64,000 nucleotides of DNA, taken from NCBI GenBank assembly GCA_018401415.1, contig JAGYKV010000017.1, forward strand, positions 632,001 to 696,000, written 5' to 3'. Positions 1-10,814 of this stretch are shown here, in pieces; within the stretch, counting starts at the first letter, position 1; each line of letters begins with the position of its first letter. The notes below the pieces were generated by a model. It was not told where the DNA came from. It ran no database searches and saw only the letters and a program-made list of their open reading frames with translations. Made by a program: the position numbers and the translations under genes. The stretch is from Candidatus Nanopelagicales bacterium (GTDB taxonomy: Bacteria > Actinomycetota > Actinomycetes > S36-B12).

Positions 1-906
1 CTGAGCCAAAGCACGTTGAGCGGCCCTTTCCTGAGGCTTTTCAATGGATTGAGCTTCGAGATCTTCAATCTCCGATTGAGTTTTGAAACTGAATATGCGC
101 AAAAGCGATGAGATGTCACGGTCATCAGCATTCAACCAAAACTGATAGAAGGCATAAGGACTGGTCAACTCTGAGTCAAGCCACACCGTTCCAGACTCGG
201 TTTTACCAAACTTGGTGCCATCGGCCTTGGTGATTAAGGGTGTCGTGAGAGCGTGGACACTCTGTTGCTCTACTCGGCGGACGAGATCAACTCCTGCGGT
301 GATGTTCCCCCACTGATCAGACCCTCCTGTTTGTAGGACACAACCATGGCGCTTGAACAGTTGAAGGTAGTCATAAGACTGCAATAACTGATAACTGAAC
401 TCGGTAAAACTAATTCCGTCCTTTGCCAACCGTGCCGCGACCGCCTCGCGATCCAGCATCCGATTAACACTGAAGTGTTTACCGATATCTCGCATGAATT
501 CAAGAATTCCCATGTCGGCTGTCCAATCAAGGTTGTTGACGACCTCGGCAGCGTTCACGCCTTCAAAGGAATAAAACTGAGTCAATTGATGACGAATGCG
601 CTCCACCCAATCGGTTACCAGCTCCTTGGAATTTAGATTCCGCTCCCCTGATTGTTTGGGGTCACCGATTAATCCGGTAGCTCCACCGACAAGAGCTAAC
701 GGTTTATGGCCAAATAATTGGAATCTGCGAACGGTCAAAATTTGTACCAAGTTTCCCAGGTGCAGACTCGGAGCAGTGGGATCAAAACCGCAATACAAAG
801 TTATGGAGTTCTTGGTTGCTTCAGTGAGCGCCTCTAGGTCCGTGCTTTGTGCAATGAGCCCACGCCAGGTGAGTTCCTCGATTATCCCTTCAGATGCGAT
901 GGCCAC
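1..906 (-). CDS. tyrS: Tyrosyl-tRNA synthetase (3' end beyond window)
   Basis: Cytoplasmic class I aminoacyl-tRNA synthetase that charges tRNA-Tyr. The frame is open for 302 codons from a GTG at 904-906 to the window edge; the C-terminal part, including the S4-like RNA-binding domain, is cut off. Visible motifs are [15 protein letters not shown] (the HIGH region, here HLGN), the tyrosine-binding [10 protein letters not shown], and KFGKT, the form of KMSKS usual in bacterial TyrS. GTG is chosen because it gives the family's usual [14 protein letters not shown]-terminus; no ATG is available. The spacer before it has AGGCGG directly upstream and a possible -10 (CAAGAT) 6 nt from the start, so the message may be leaderless. 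It lies downstream of argH as in many actinobacteria, but is separated here by two genes. Confidence 0.95.
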   Translation of the reverse strand, partial: MAIASEGIIEELTWRGLIAQSTDLEALTEATKNSITLYCGFDPTAPSLHLGNLVQILTVRRFQLFGHKPLALVGGATGLIGDPKQSGERNLNSKELVTDWVERIRHQLTQFYSFEGVNAAEVVNNLDWTADMGILEFMRDIGKHFSVNRMLDREAVAARLAKDGISFTEFSYQLLQSYDYLQLFKRHGCVLQTGGSDQWGNITAGVDLVRRVEQQSVHALTTPLITKADGTKFGKTESGTVWLDSELTSPYAFYQFWLNADDRDISSLLRIFSFKTQSEIEDLEAQSIEKPQERAAQRALAQ

Positions 907-912
907 CCGCCT

Positions 913-918
913 ATCTTG
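913..918 (-). promoter_or_regulatory. Possible -10 element for leaderless tyrS
   Basis: On the minus strand CAAGAT ends 6 nt before the tyrS GTG. The spacing matches the candidate leaderless promoters of argC, def and the SseB gene in this window, but the hexamer lacks the initial T and no good -35 is seen. AGGCGG between it and the GTG could instead be a ribosome binding site. Confidence 0.3.
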
Positions 919-988
919 GCGCACCGAGTAGCCATATTCATGACCACCACGCCTGCAACGCACGGGACCAAGGTGGGACGATACGTTC

Positions 989-1624
989 ATGGCTCACTCA
1001 GCACAGAAAATGCGCAAAGCCGCTGAGCACATTCGAGCCGTCGATCCAGCCTTCACCGACATCATTGACCAGAGTCCCCTGTGCAATATCGGTCGCAAGA
1101 AGGATCAACAGGTGGACCACTTTCAAGCTCTGGTGAACTCAGTGATTGCTCAACAGGTATCCGTCAAGGCAGCGGACACAATTACAGCTCGAGTGACCGA
1201 GAAGCTTGATGGAGAAGTAAGCCCACATCGAATACTCGATGTAACTGATCTTGACTTGCGTGCGGCCGGACTCTCTGGTGCAAAAACTCGAACAATTAGG
1301 GAGCTGGCTCAAGCGTGGCATGTGAATGATTATGACTTTTCCAACCCCCAGATTCATGATCACGAGGTAATCCACGAACTCACAAAACTCTGGGGAATTG
1401 GCCGCTGGACCGCCGAAATGTTCCTGATGTTTGCCCTTCATCGATTGGATGTGTGGCCCACGGGTGATCTGGCAATGCGACGCGGATGGGAACAGATCCA
1501 CGGACTTCCCGAGTACATAGATCCGAAGGATCTCGATGACCTCGGTGAGATCTTTACACCATACAGAAGTGTGGCAGCGTGGTATTGCTGGAGAATAATT
1601 GATGGCGACAGTCAAACCTGGTGA
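989..1624 (+). CDS. DNA-3-methyladenine glycosylase II family protein
   Basis: Base-excision repair enzyme expected to remove alkylated purines. The 211-residue protein is the catalytic HhH-GPD core without the N-terminal domain of E. coli AlkA. The helix-hairpin-helix is at residues 131-148 ([18 protein letters not shown]), and the catalytic aspartate is Asp160 in [15 protein letters not shown] is preceded by AAGGTGGGA about 10 nt upstream. It is one of only two plus-strand genes in the window, divergent from tyrS and convergent with the VanZ-like gene. Family is clear; the exact substrate range is not. Other HhH-GPD members such as endonuclease III are less likely because there is no C-terminal FeS cysteine cluster. 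Confidence 0.9.
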   Translation: MAHSAQKMRKAAEHIRAVDPAFTDIIDQSPLCNIGRKKDQQVDHFQALVNSVIAQQVSVKAADTITARVTEKLDGEVSPHRILDVTDLDLRAAGLSGAKTRTIRELAQAWHVNDYDFSNPQIHDHEVIHELTKLWGIGRWTAEMFLMFALHRLDVWPTGDLAMRRGWEQIHGLPEYIDPKDLDDLGEIFTPYRSVAAWYCWRIIDGDSQTW

Positions 1625-1640
1625 AATCGCGAACCGGTAA

Positions 1641-2003
1641 TTACACCCGCGAACCGTGAATCATGCGTCTTACAAAGACCACCGAAGCAATTCCCGCAAA
1701 TAAACCGAGCGCATTCATCGCAATATCTTTGAATTCGAAAAACCTGACACCAGAAGCACCTTGAACTACTTCAAGTAATGCCCCAAAGGCAACGAGTGAG
1801 AAAAATGCAGTCAAAGGACGGAACCCACTTGCAATTGCAAGTGCCCCCAAAACTGCATAGCCAATGAAATGTGACAAGACATCTGAAATTGACGCAGTGG
1901 AAGGAAGTTCAGATACTGGCACAAGAGACAGCCAGATGGTCACCGAAACTGCAAGAGCAAAACCGATGCGAGTTACAAACAGCAACGGTCGGCTGGAAAC
2001 CAA
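1641..2003 (-). CDS. VanZ-like family membrane protein
   Basis: Small 120-residue integral membrane protein with about four hydrophobic segments. It carries the VanZ-like pattern: DVLSHFIGYAVLG near residues 40-53, then GALLEVVQG and RFFEFKDIAMNALG towards the C-terminus. Members are related to the teicoplanin-resistance protein VanZ, but most are of unknown function, and no resistance role should be assumed here. The start is TTG, immediately after the argH stop codon in the same frame register (TAG then TTG), so it is probably translated by coupling to argH. It is convergent with the glycosylase gene, with only 16 nt between them. Confidence 0.8.
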   Translation of the reverse strand: MVSSRPLLFVTRIGFALAVSVTIWLSLVPVSELPSTASISDVLSHFIGYAVLGALAIASGFRPLTAFFSLVAFGALLEVVQGASGVRFFEFKDIAMNALGLFAGIASVVFVRRMIHGSRV

Positions 2004-3419
<1,416 letters not shown>

Positions 3420-3432
3420 CTACTAGTCCTTT

Positions 3433-3927
3433 TCATCTGTGAGCCTCAGCCCACACCAATACGGTATTGCACAAGTCATCTGCTGCCTTCGAATCGGGCA
3501 TCACGATCATGATCGTGTCATCGCCGGCAACCGTCCCCACGTTATCGAAGATTCGACTTCTATCGAGGTAACCGGCCAGGTACTGCGCGGCGCCCGGTGG
3601 GGTATGAAGGACGGCAATATTTGCCGCCGACTGCGCCCTCAGCAAAACTTCCCCACAGACGCGTACAAGTTCCTGTTCGGAACCCCCCAAAGGTAGTGAA
3701 GTGTCCATTGCGATCCGGTCAACAATTACATATCGAGATGTGCCACCAGCATCGATCTGCTTTACCGCCCCGAGGGCATCGAGATCCCGCGAAACAGTTG
3801 CTTGCGTGACCTTAAAACCCTGCTTGTGCAATAACTCCAGAAGTTCATCTTGCGATGTCACTGAATCACTTGCAATGAGATCAGCAACAATCGCTCTTCG
3901 GGCGCGCATCGTGTGTGGAGATGTCAT
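3433..3927 (-). CDS. argR: Arginine repressor ArgR
   Basis: Hexameric arginine-responsive repressor of arginine biosynthesis genes. The 164-residue protein has an N-terminal winged helix with TQATVSRDLD at residues 41-50 and a C-terminal arginine-binding and oligomerisation domain (GTVAGDDTIMIV). The open frame extends upstream, but ATG at 3925-3927 is chosen because it overlaps the argD stop as ATGA and gives the usual N-terminus [11 protein letters not shown]. Being inside the operon it probably controls, it should feed back on its own synthesis; a candidate operator lies upstream of argC at 8221-8248. Confidence 0.96.
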   Translation of the reverse strand: MTSPHTMRARRAIVADLIASDSVTSQDELLELLHKQGFKVTQATVSRDLDALGAVKQIDAGGTSRYVIVDRIAMDTSLPLGGSEQELVRVCGEVLLRAQSAANIAVLHTPPGAAQYLAGYLDRSRIFDNVGTVAGDDTIMIVMPDSKAADDLCNTVLVWAEAHR

Positions 3928-5141
3928 GGGGTACCAGCCCTCACCTTTTCCGAAGCCAACTGCCATCCGGTTAATGCCTGTTCAACCTCGGCGTCGGAGA
4001 TTGTCAACGCGGGAGCCATGCGGATCGCCGTCGGTGTCACTGCATTTGCCAACACACCGGACTGCATCAACATGACGTTGAAGTCTTGTGAAGCCACACC
4101 AGTGAGTTCCGCTGCAAGAAGCAATCCCCGACCGCGAACATCTGTCACCACTCCACCGGTTCGCTCGGGCAACTCCGTGGCAAAGCGGTGAAACAACTCC
4201 TGGGCTCGCAGCATGAGGTTGTCTGACTCAACAACATCCATCACAACCTGAGCGGCACGTGTACTCAGTGGGTTTCCTCCGAATGTCGATCCATGCATGC
4301 CTGGAGTAAATAACTCTGCAGCACGACCACGTGCAACGACGGCGCCAATAGGGATTCCTGCGCCCAATCCTTTGGCCAACATGATCAGGTCAGGTTGTGA
4401 CGACGTATCTGGAAGGTCATGCTGGAATCCAAACCAATCCCCTGTACGCCCCATTCCTGTCTGCACTTCATCTAGCATCAATAGAGCTCCGTGTTTGTCC
4501 GCAATTTCACGCGCTGCACGCAGATACCCGGGTGGAGCCACCCTCACCCCACCTTCACCCTGTATCGGCTCGAGCACAATTGCGGCGGTCTGATCCGTTA
4601 CCGATTGCGCAAGAGCTTCAGTATCGCCAAATGGGACAACCGTGACATCGCCCGGCAGCGGACGAAATGGGTCTTGTTTGGCCGGTTGCGCTGTCCATGA
4701 AAGTGCACCCATGGTGCGTCCGTGGAATCCGCCTTCGGCAACAACCGTGTGAGTCTTACCCGTGAGCCGAGATATTTTCAGTGCAGCTTCGTTCGCTTCC
4801 GCACCGGAATTGCAGAAGAACACTTTCGCATCGGGCCATTGAAGAATCCCCGCCAATCTCTCCGCAACGTCAATAGCACCCGAATGAGCGTATAAATTAC
4901 TGACATGACCCAAGGTGCCCATTTGCTCTGTTAATGCATTCGTCAACCGACCATCACCATGACCAAGTGCATTGACAGCGATCCCGGCAATCAGATCGAC
5001 ATATTCCTTAGATGTGTCATCCCATACGAGTGAGCCTTGGCCTCGCACGAGCATGAGTGGAGGTGTCGAATAGTTGGACATAAGGCTGTGATTCCAACGC
5101 TTTTCCCATGGTGGGTTGGTTCCCACTTCATTGTTATTCAT
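3924..5141 (-). CDS. argD: Acetylornithine aminotransferase
   Basis: PLP-dependent class III aminotransferase that converts N-acetylglutamate semialdehyde to N-acetylornithine. The 405-residue protein contains the PLP-binding run [14 protein letters not shown] and [11 protein letters not shown], where the Schiff-base lysine lies. The start is taken as ATG at 5139-5141 ([16 protein letters not shown]), which overlaps the argB stop by 8 nt; an upstream in-frame Met would run deeply into argB. The stop overlaps argR by 4 nt. Class III aminotransferases are often broad, and a role in lysine synthesis as the DapC step is possible. Confidence 0.96.
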   Translation of the reverse strand: MNNNEVGTNPPWEKRWNHSLMSNYSTPPLMLVRGQGSLVWDDTSKEYVDLIAGIAVNALGHGDGRLTNALTEQMGTLGHVSNLYAHSGAIDVAERLAGILQWPDAKVFFCNSGAEANEAALKISRLTGKTHTVVAEGGFHGRTMGALSWTAQPAKQDPFRPLPGDVTVVPFGDTEALAQSVTDQTAAIVLEPIQGEGGVRVAPPGYLRAAREIADKHGALLMLDEVQTGMGRTGDWFGFQHDLPDTSSQPDLIMLAKGLGAGIPIGAVVARGRAAELFTPGMHGSTFGGNPLSTRAAQVVMDVVESDNLMLRAQELFHRFATELPERTGGVVTDVRGRGLLLAAELTGVASQDFNVMLMQSGVLANAVTPTAIRMAPALTISDAEVEQALTGWQLASEKVRAGTP

Positions 5142-6012
5142 GGGAGCCAACCACAACAGTTCCTGCCCCACCATCGGTGAAGACTTCACGTAGGAGCGCA
5201 TGCGGTACTCGGCCATCGATCACGTGGGCTCGGGGAACTCCCCCCTCAACAGCACGCAGGCACGCTTCCATCTTGGGCACCATGCCAGAAGCTAAAGACG
5301 GTAAAAGTATGCTTAATTCTTCAGTCGTAATGGATGCAATGACCTCGCTGCTGTGCGGCCAATCGCGATACAAACCTTCAACATCAGTCAACACCACGAA
5401 TTTTTCTGCGCCCAATGCTTCAGCTAGAGCCGCCGCTGCTGTGTCGGCATTGACGTTCATGGTCATGCCATTTCTGTCCTTTGCAACTGTCGAGATGACC
5501 GGAATAAAGTTATTGCTCACTAGGGTTTCTACGAGAGTTGTGTGTACTTCAACAATGTCACCAACGAGCCCAATGTCAACGAGCTCTCCGTCGACAGATA
5601 CGTCGCGCTTCTCAGCAAGAAGCATTCGGGAATCTTCACCGGAAACGCCAACAGCACGAGCACTAAATTCGTTGATCAAGCCAACGAGTTCGCGCTGTAC
5701 TTGTCCTACCAACACCATGCCTACAACTTCCATGATCTCTGGTGTTGTCCTCCTCAATCCACCAACAAATTCAGATGTAATTCCTAACTTGTCAAGCATT
5801 TCATTGATTTGTGGTCCTCCTCCGTGAACAACAACGGGGTGTAGTCCTGCTTCTTGGAGGAATACAACATCTTGGGCAAACGCCCTTTGCAAAGAAACAT
5901 CCACCATCGCATTTCCGCCATACTTGATAACAACAGTTGCCCCCACAAAAGGCCGTAACAGGGGCAAGATCTCTGCGAATGATTCCGATTCGTCTTGTTT
6001 TGTTGATGTCAT
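5134..6012 (-). CDS. argB: Acetylglutamate kinase
   Basis: Phosphorylates N-acetylglutamate with ATP, usually the arginine-inhibited control step when synthesis is cyclic through ArgJ. The 292-residue protein belongs to the amino acid kinase family. IKYGGNAM (phosphate binding) is near residue 32 and [13 protein letters not shown] near 63, with the C-terminal [11 protein letters not shown] also present. ATG at 6010-6012 is chosen because GAGGAAACC sits directly upstream in the 7-nt gap after argJ. Upstream in-frame codons fall inside argJ. Confidence 0.97.
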   Translation of the reverse strand: MTSTKQDESESFAEILPLLRPFVGATVVIKYGGNAMVDVSLQRAFAQDVVFLQEAGLHPVVVHGGGPQINEMLDKLGITSEFVGGLRRTTPEIMEVVGMVLVGQVQRELVGLINEFSARAVGVSGEDSRMLLAEKRDVSVDGELVDIGLVGDIVEVHTTLVETLVSNNFIPVISTVAKDRNGMTMNVNADTAAAALAEALGAEKFVVLTDVEGLYRDWPHSSEVIASITTEELSILLPSLASGMVPKMEACLRAVEGGVPRAHVIDGRVPHALLREVFTDGGAGTVVVGSHE

Positions 6013-6019
6013 GGTTTCC

Positions 6020-7186
6020 TCATGTGGAGTACGCCGAATTCTCGTGAACATAATCTGCCGTCAAATCATTAGTCCAAATCGTCGCAGTGGATGCTCCCGC
6101 GTTGAGTTCCACATCAATGAAAACCTCTCGGGCCCCCATGTCAACGAGGTCACGGGGATCGCCAATGCCACCGCCTTTACACACCTTCACCCCGTTAATA
6201 GCAACATCTACCGAAGCAGGGTCAAATAATGCAGACGTGGTGCCTAATGCAGAAAGCACCCGACCCCAATTGGGATCTTCACCGTGAATCGCACACTTCA
6301 ATAAATTGCTTCTCCCAATGGCGCGAGCGGCATCCAGGGCATCAGTTTCCGCCGCAGCTCCGCTGACAGTGATCGCTATGTCCTTGGAAGCGCCCTCTGC
6401 ATCGGCAATCAATTGCCGCGCAAGGTCGGCACATACCTCACGCACAATACTGGCAAATTCAGCAGTCTCGGGTGCAACACCTGAGGCTCCGTTCGTCATC
6501 AGGAGCACGGTGTCATTGGTGCTCATGCAGCCATCAGAATCAATTCGATCAAATGTGTGTGCGGTCGCTTGGCGTAGTGCTGAGTCTGCAACCTCGCGAG
6601 TAACTAGAGCATCAGAAGTGATGAATACCAGCATGGTTGCTAACCCCGGTGCAAGCATGCCCGCACCTTTTGCCATTCCCCCAACGGTGTAACCAGATCC
6701 GTGAGCCACAGACACTTTAGGAACTGAATCCGTTGTCATGATTGCTGTTGCGGCCGAATCCCCGCCCTCAGCACTCGCAGCAGCAAATGCTGAGTCAACT
6801 CCCCCCAACAATTTCGCCATGGGTAGCCGCTCACCGATCAAACCGGTGGAGCACACCACAACTTCGCCAGCACCAAAATCTTTCCCTACGGCCTGAACTA
6901 ATCCTGCAGCGTGTTCTGCGGTGGCGTGCGTATCGGCGAAGCCATCTGCACCCGTGCATGCATTAGCCCCACCCGAGTTCACCACAACCAATCGCGCGGT
7001 TCCGTCCGCCAAAACTTGGCGAGACCAGATCACCGGAGCAGCAGCGAATGCGTTGGTGGTGAATACCGCAACTGCGACATCGCTGGGACCATCATTAACA
7101 ATCACGGCGACATCGGGATTACCTGATTGCTTAATGCCCGCGCGCACACCTGCAGCACGAAATCCCTGGGCAGCCGTGACGCTCAT
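6020..7186 (-). CDS. argJ: Bifunctional glutamate N-acetyltransferase/ornithine acetyltransferase
   Basis: Moves acetyl groups from acetylornithine to glutamate, closing the arginine cycle, and in bifunctional members also uses acetyl-CoA. The 388-residue precursor has the self-cleavage region [16 protein letters not shown]; by family knowledge the chain is cut between Ala183 and Thr184, and Thr184 becomes the nucleophile. Its ATG overlaps the argC stop as ATGA. No argA or argE is visible nearby, which fits the ArgJ cycle. Whether it is mono- or bifunctional cannot be read from sequence. Confidence 0.97.
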   Translation of the reverse strand: MSVTAAQGFRAAGVRAGIKQSGNPDVAVIVNDGPSDVAVAVFTTNAFAAAPVIWSRQVLADGTARLVVVNSGGANACTGADGFADTHATAEHAAGLVQAVGKDFGAGEVVVCSTGLIGERLPMAKLLGGVDSAFAAASAEGGDSAATAIMTTDSVPKVSVAHGSGYTVGGMAKGAGMLAPGLATMLVFITSDALVTREVADSALRQATAHTFDRIDSDGCMSTNDTVLLMTNGASGVAPETAEFASIVREVCADLARQLIADAEGASKDIAITVSGAAAETDALDAARAIGRSNLLKCAIHGEDPNWGRVLSALGTTSALFDPASVDVAINGVKVCKGGGIGDPRDLVDMGAREVFIDVELNAGASTATIWTNDLTADYVHENSAYST

Positions 7187-8217
7187 GGCGCAATCCCAAT
7201 GATGTCCAACCCAGCGCCTTCGTCGAAACCGAGCATTAGATTCGCATTTTGAACCGCTTGCCCAGCCGCACCTTTTCCTAAGTTGTCAATAACCGAAACA
7301 ACAACCACGCGACCAGTGTGATGATCGACGGCAACCTGAATCTGTGCAGTATTGGTACCACTGACCGCACCGGTATGGGGCCATTGACCTTCCGGCAGTA
7401 CGCTCACGAATGGTTCATTTGCGTATGCATCCATCAGAATCTTTCGCGGATCCACCTGTTTGCTCAACAATGCAGTGCACGTGGCAACAATGCCGCGGGG
7501 CATGGGAGCCAGTAGTGGAGTGAAGGACAGAGACACGTCAGTGATACCCACTCCTGCCGCTATTGCGATGGACTGTTCCATTTCAGGAGTGTGCTGATGC
7601 CCACCACCTACTTTGTATGCGGACATGGATCCCATGACGTTTGTTGCAAGTAATGAGTCGCTGGCCTTACGACCCGCTCCCGAGGTTCCCGATGCTGCCA
7701 CCACCACGATGTCCATCAGTTCGATAATCCCAGCTTGTGCTAGTGGGGCTAGCGCCAGTGCAACCGCCGTGGGGTAGCACCCTGGGTTGGCAACCCTTGT
7801 TGCTGAACGAATCTGCGAACGGGCACCTGGAAGTTCGGGAAGCCCATAGACCCAACTGCCCGCATACGCGCCGCCATAGAAGGCGGCCCAGGCATCTGCG
7901 CTGCGGAGCCGAAAGTCGGCGCCCAGGTCGACGATCATTGTGCTCAGCGGCAATCGAGCCACGATTGCGGCCGACTCTCCGTGCGGTAGGGCTAAGAACA
8001 CGAGGTCCGCCTGGCCCAGAACATCCGCAGTCGTCTCAACCAGCAGCAGATCCGCCCAGGATGTGCCAGTGAATTGCAGATGGACGGCAGCTAAGGACTC
8101 CCCTGCTCGGCCAGCAGCGCACGCAGCAACCAGATCAAGATTCGGGTGCTGGGCGAGGTAACGAAGGAGCTCACCACCGGCATAGCCGGAGGCCCCAGCG
8201 ACGGCAACGGTGGTCAT
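7183..8217 (-). CDS. argC: N-acetyl-gamma-glutamyl-phosphate reductase
   Basis: NADPH-dependent reductase giving N-acetylglutamate semialdehyde. The 344-residue protein has the Rossmann motif VAGASGYAGGELLRYL at the N-terminus and the catalytic cysteine in VANPGCYPTA. It is the first gene of the arg cluster. ATG at 8215-8217 has no Shine-Dalgarno sequence: a -10-like TATATT lies just 6 nt upstream, so the mRNA is probably leaderless, and a long palindrome overlaps that promoter. Confidence 0.97.
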   Translation of the reverse strand: MTTVAVAGASGYAGGELLRYLAQHPNLDLVAACAAGRAGESLAAVHLQFTGTSWADLLLVETTADVLGQADLVFLALPHGESAAIVARLPLSTMIVDLGADFRLRSADAWAAFYGGAYAGSWVYGLPELPGARSQIRSATRVANPGCYPTAVALALAPLAQAGIIELMDIVVVAASGTSGAGRKASDSLLATNVMGSMSAYKVGGGHQHTPEMEQSIAIAAGVGITDVSLSFTPLLAPMPRGIVATCTALLSKQVDPRKILMDAYANEPFVSVLPEGQWPHTGAVSGTNTAQIQVAVDHHTGRVVVVSVIDNLGKGAAGQAVQNANLMLGFDEGAGLDIIGIAP

Positions 8218-8220
8218 GGC

Positions 8221-8248
8221 ATAAATATACGCATACGCGCATATTTAT
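8221..8248 (-). promoter_or_regulatory. Leaderless argC promoter with overlapping palindromic ArgR-type operator
   Basis: A 28-bp A/T-edged palindrome in which 24 positions match their reverse complement (outer arms ATAAATAT and ATATTTAT) lies 3 nt upstream of the argC ATG. On the minus strand it contains TATATT at 8224-8229, 6 nt from the ATG, a good -10 for transcription starting at the start codon. ARG boxes are A/T-rich palindromes, and argR is in the same operon, so this is the obvious ArgR target. The site shows no close match to a fixed ARG-box consensus, so the assignment is inference. Confidence 0.65.
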
Positions 8249-8261
8249 ATCGCACCTGACC

Positions 8262-8281
8262 CTCCCTAACCGTCGAGGGAG
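8262..8281 (-). terminator. Possible hairpin after pheT
   Basis: A 6-bp perfect stem (CTCCCT and AGGGAG) with an 8-nt loop lies about 40 nt after the pheT stop and before the argC promoter. There is no U-tract on the minus strand, so it may not terminate by itself. It could reduce read-through from pheST into the arg operon. Confidence 0.25.
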
Positions 8282-8321
8282 AGCTTGGGCCGCCTGATCA
8301 GGGAGGTGACTAGTCCACTAT

Positions 8322-10814
8322 CTAGCGAAGAACTGCCCCGCACACATGGGTGGCTCTCTGCAGTGCAGCCTCGCGGACCCTCGCGGTCTCCTCGGCAGAC
8401 AGGGTGTGATCGGGGCTACGGAATCGTAAGGCGAAAGCCAGTGACTTCTTTCCCTCGCCAACCTGCGGCCCCGAATAGACATCAAAAAGTCGCACCGACT
8501 CGAGGAGGTCCCCGGCACCCTCGCGCAGCGCCTGCTCCACAAGTGCCGCGTCCATATTCTGATCAACGACTACGGCGAGGTCTTCTTTCGCCACGGGCTG
8601 CGTGGAGAACACGGGTGCAGGCATGACAAGTGGTGCACATTTAATGACGGCATTGAGATTGATCTCCATTGCACAGGAACGAGGGGGCAATCCAAAACTT
8701 TCACACACGGCAGGGTGGAGTTCGCCCGCTGCACCGACAACGTGACTGGCGCCGTCAGCATCGGTCACGGAAAGTTGCGCACATCGACCCGGATGGAAAA
8801 TGGGGTCGGCACCGCGGGAAACGGCAAGTGTCACACCGCAACTTTCCGCAAGGATGCGTGCTGAATCGACGGCGTCCGACCAATCAAATGGTCGAGCGCC
8901 TCCCCACCAACCGGCAGGTTGGGCCTCGCCAATCAGGACAGCAGCAACATGCAAGGGTTGATTTGGCAATGCATTTTCAAGAGCGCTCCACTGTTCGGGC
9001 GTTGGTGGATGTTCCACATTCATGTGAGGAATAGCCACGGTGTCCATCCCGCCTTGGAACACGGAGCCGATCTCGAATATGGGAATAGAAGTGTGTCCGC
9101 GACCGAGGTTGCGGCGAGCAGTCGGAATAAGGGTGAACAGAATCGATGAACGGAGCCATGGTTGTTCATCTGAGAGCGGGTTGGCCAAGGTTGGCATATC
9201 GCGACGTGGATCCTGTGCGGGGATCCGGAGCGCGGTGAGGTCCTGCGGACCAACAAAGGGGTAACTCAATACCTCAGACAGGCCAGCGTGAGCGAGCGCC
9301 GTACCAACCCGGCGACGTAACTTCTGCGAGTGAGTCACACCGCGTCCGGCGGGAGCGACCGGCAGGGTACTCGGCAGATTGGAATAACCGATGAGTCGAA
9401 TAACTTCTTCCACCAGGTCAGCTTGATCGGTGATGTCTGGTCGCCACGAAGGAACAGCAACGTGAAGTTGGCCAGATTCTTGGGTTACCTGGCACCCCAC
9501 GGCGGTCAAGAGATCAACGACCTGTTGAGCAGGTATCTCCATGCCGGCAATTTGAGCAGGAAGTTGATTGGAGATGGTGATCACGGTTACCTGCATGGGA
9601 GCCTCCACGGCGTTCATGCCGACGTACTCCCCGCCACCAAGTTCGAGCATGAGTTCAATGGCTCGCAAAGCTGCATAGGGTGCAATGGTGCGATCAACTC
9701 CACGCTCAAAGCGCCGCGATGCCTCGCTGGATAGTTTGTACTTGCGAGAACTTCGAGCAATCGCCATTGAGTCAAAATGAGCTGCTTCGAGAGCAATATT
9801 TGTGCTCGAATCGGAGATCTCAGCATCGAGTCCACCCATGACACCGGCGAGACCGATGGTTCCGCGGTCATCGAGAATAACCAAATCACTCGCGGACAAT
9901 GTGCGCTCGACATGATCAAGGGTTTCGAATAACTCCCCTTCAATTGGGTGACCGGCGCGAACAGTTCCCTGCAATTTATCTAGGTCAAATGCGTGTAGTG
10001 GCTGCCCCGACTCGAGCATGACGTAGTTTGTGATGTCCACAGCGAGTGAGACCGAGCGCATGCCACAATCCCTGAGTCGGTTTTTCATCCATTGGGGCGT
10101 GGGTGCATATGGGTTGAAATTAACAACAGTCGACAATGTAAATAGATCACATGCCTCCAGATCATCGGAGGCACACTCGGCTGGCTTCGTGCTCCCCGAG
10201 GGTGCCGGAACATGAACCACGCGATCGATGGGATCACTGAAAGGAACTTTGTAAGCAATGCACACTTCGCGAGCGATACCCCGAGCCGACAGTGCATAAC
10301 CACGATCCGGGGTTACTGCAATGTCCAGAATTTCGTCAGCCAATCCAATAATTGGTTTGGCATTGGCACCTGCACTGGCTGTTTCCGGTGGCAGAACGAG
10401 TATGCCCTCGTGGTCCTCACCGAGGCCCATTTCTCGCTCCGAGCAAATCATGCCGTTTGACACTTTGCCATAGGTTTCACGTGCGGAAATTTCAAAACCA
10501 CCGGGGAGGATTGTTCCGGGAACAGCGACCACGACCAGGTCACCCACGACAAAGTTTTGGGCACCGCAAATGATTCCTCGAATCCCACCGTGATCAGCAC
10601 CCACATCTACCAGGCAATACCGGATTGGCTTTTTGAACTCGGTGAGTTCTTCTATTTCCTCCACGCGACCAACCACGAGGTCACCGCTCAAACCCTCACC
10701 AATTGTTTGAACACTTTCAACTTCGAGTCCGGCGGCAATCAAATGTTCAGCAATTTCACGACCCGAAGCTGTTACACCGGTGAGTTCAGAAATCCAACTA
10801 ATGGGAATGCGCAT
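8322..10814 (-). CDS. pheT: Phenylalanyl-tRNA synthetase beta subunit
   Basis: Large subunit of the alpha2-beta2 synthetase that charges tRNA-Phe, cytoplasmic. The 830-residue protein has the usual order: an N-terminal tRNA-binding OB domain (VVGRVEEIEEL, PGGFEISARETYGKVSNGMICSE region), the B3/B4 editing domain, B5, the catalytic-like core, and the C-terminal ferredoxin-fold anticodon-binding domain (LFDVYSGPQVGEGKKSLAFALRFRSPDHTL). ATG overlaps the pheS stop by one base (TAATG), showing translational coupling. Confidence 0.98.
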   Translation of the reverse strand: MRIPISWISELTGVTASGREIAEHLIAAGLEVESVQTIGEGLSGDLVVGRVEEIEELTEFKKPIRYCLVDVGADHGGIRGIICGAQNFVVGDLVVVAVPGTILPGGFEISARETYGKVSNGMICSEREMGLGEDHEGILVLPPETASAGANAKPIIGLADEILDIAVTPDRGYALSARGIAREVCIAYKVPFSDPIDRVVHVPAPSGSTKPAECASDDLEACDLFTLSTVVNFNPYAPTPQWMKNRLRDCGMRSVSLAVDITNYVMLESGQPLHAFDLDKLQGTVRAGHPIEGELFETLDHVERTLSASDLVILDDRGTIGLAGVMGGLDAEISDSSTNIALEAAHFDSMAIARSSRKYKLSSEASRRFERGVDRTIAPYAALRAIELMLELGGGEYVGMNAVEAPMQVTVITISNQLPAQIAGMEIPAQQVVDLLTAVGCQVTQESGQLHVAVPSWRPDITDQADLVEEVIRLIGYSNLPSTLPVAPAGRGVTHSQKLRRRVGTALAHAGLSEVLSYPFVGPQDLTALRIPAQDPRRDMPTLANPLSDEQPWLRSSILFTLIPTARRNLGRGHTSIPIFEIGSVFQGGMDTVAIPHMNVEHPPTPEQWSALENALPNQPLHVAAVLIGEAQPAGWWGGARPFDWSDAVDSARILAESCGVTLAVSRGADPIFHPGRCAQLSVTDADGASHVVGAAGELHPAVCESFGLPPRSCAMEINLNAVIKCAPLVMPAPVFSTQPVAKEDLAVVVDQNMDAALVEQALREGAGDLLESVRLFDVYSGPQVGEGKKSLAFALRFRSPDHTLSAEETARVREAALQRATHVCGAVLR

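Noticed and set aside
270..530. Minus-strand 86-codon ORF
   Set aside because: It is a shadow frame inside tyrS; the tyrS frame is continuous through this region with [10 protein letters not shown] and KFGKT.
1139..1615. 158-codon minus-strand ORF opposite the glycosylase gene
   Set aside because: The plus-strand frame has the full HhH-GPD motif and catalytic Asp; the opposite frame has no family pattern.
8262..8306. Second longer stem (CCTCCCT with AGGGAGG) after pheT
   Set aside because: The loop would be 32 nt and it competes with the tighter hairpin at 8262-8281; no T-run follows either.
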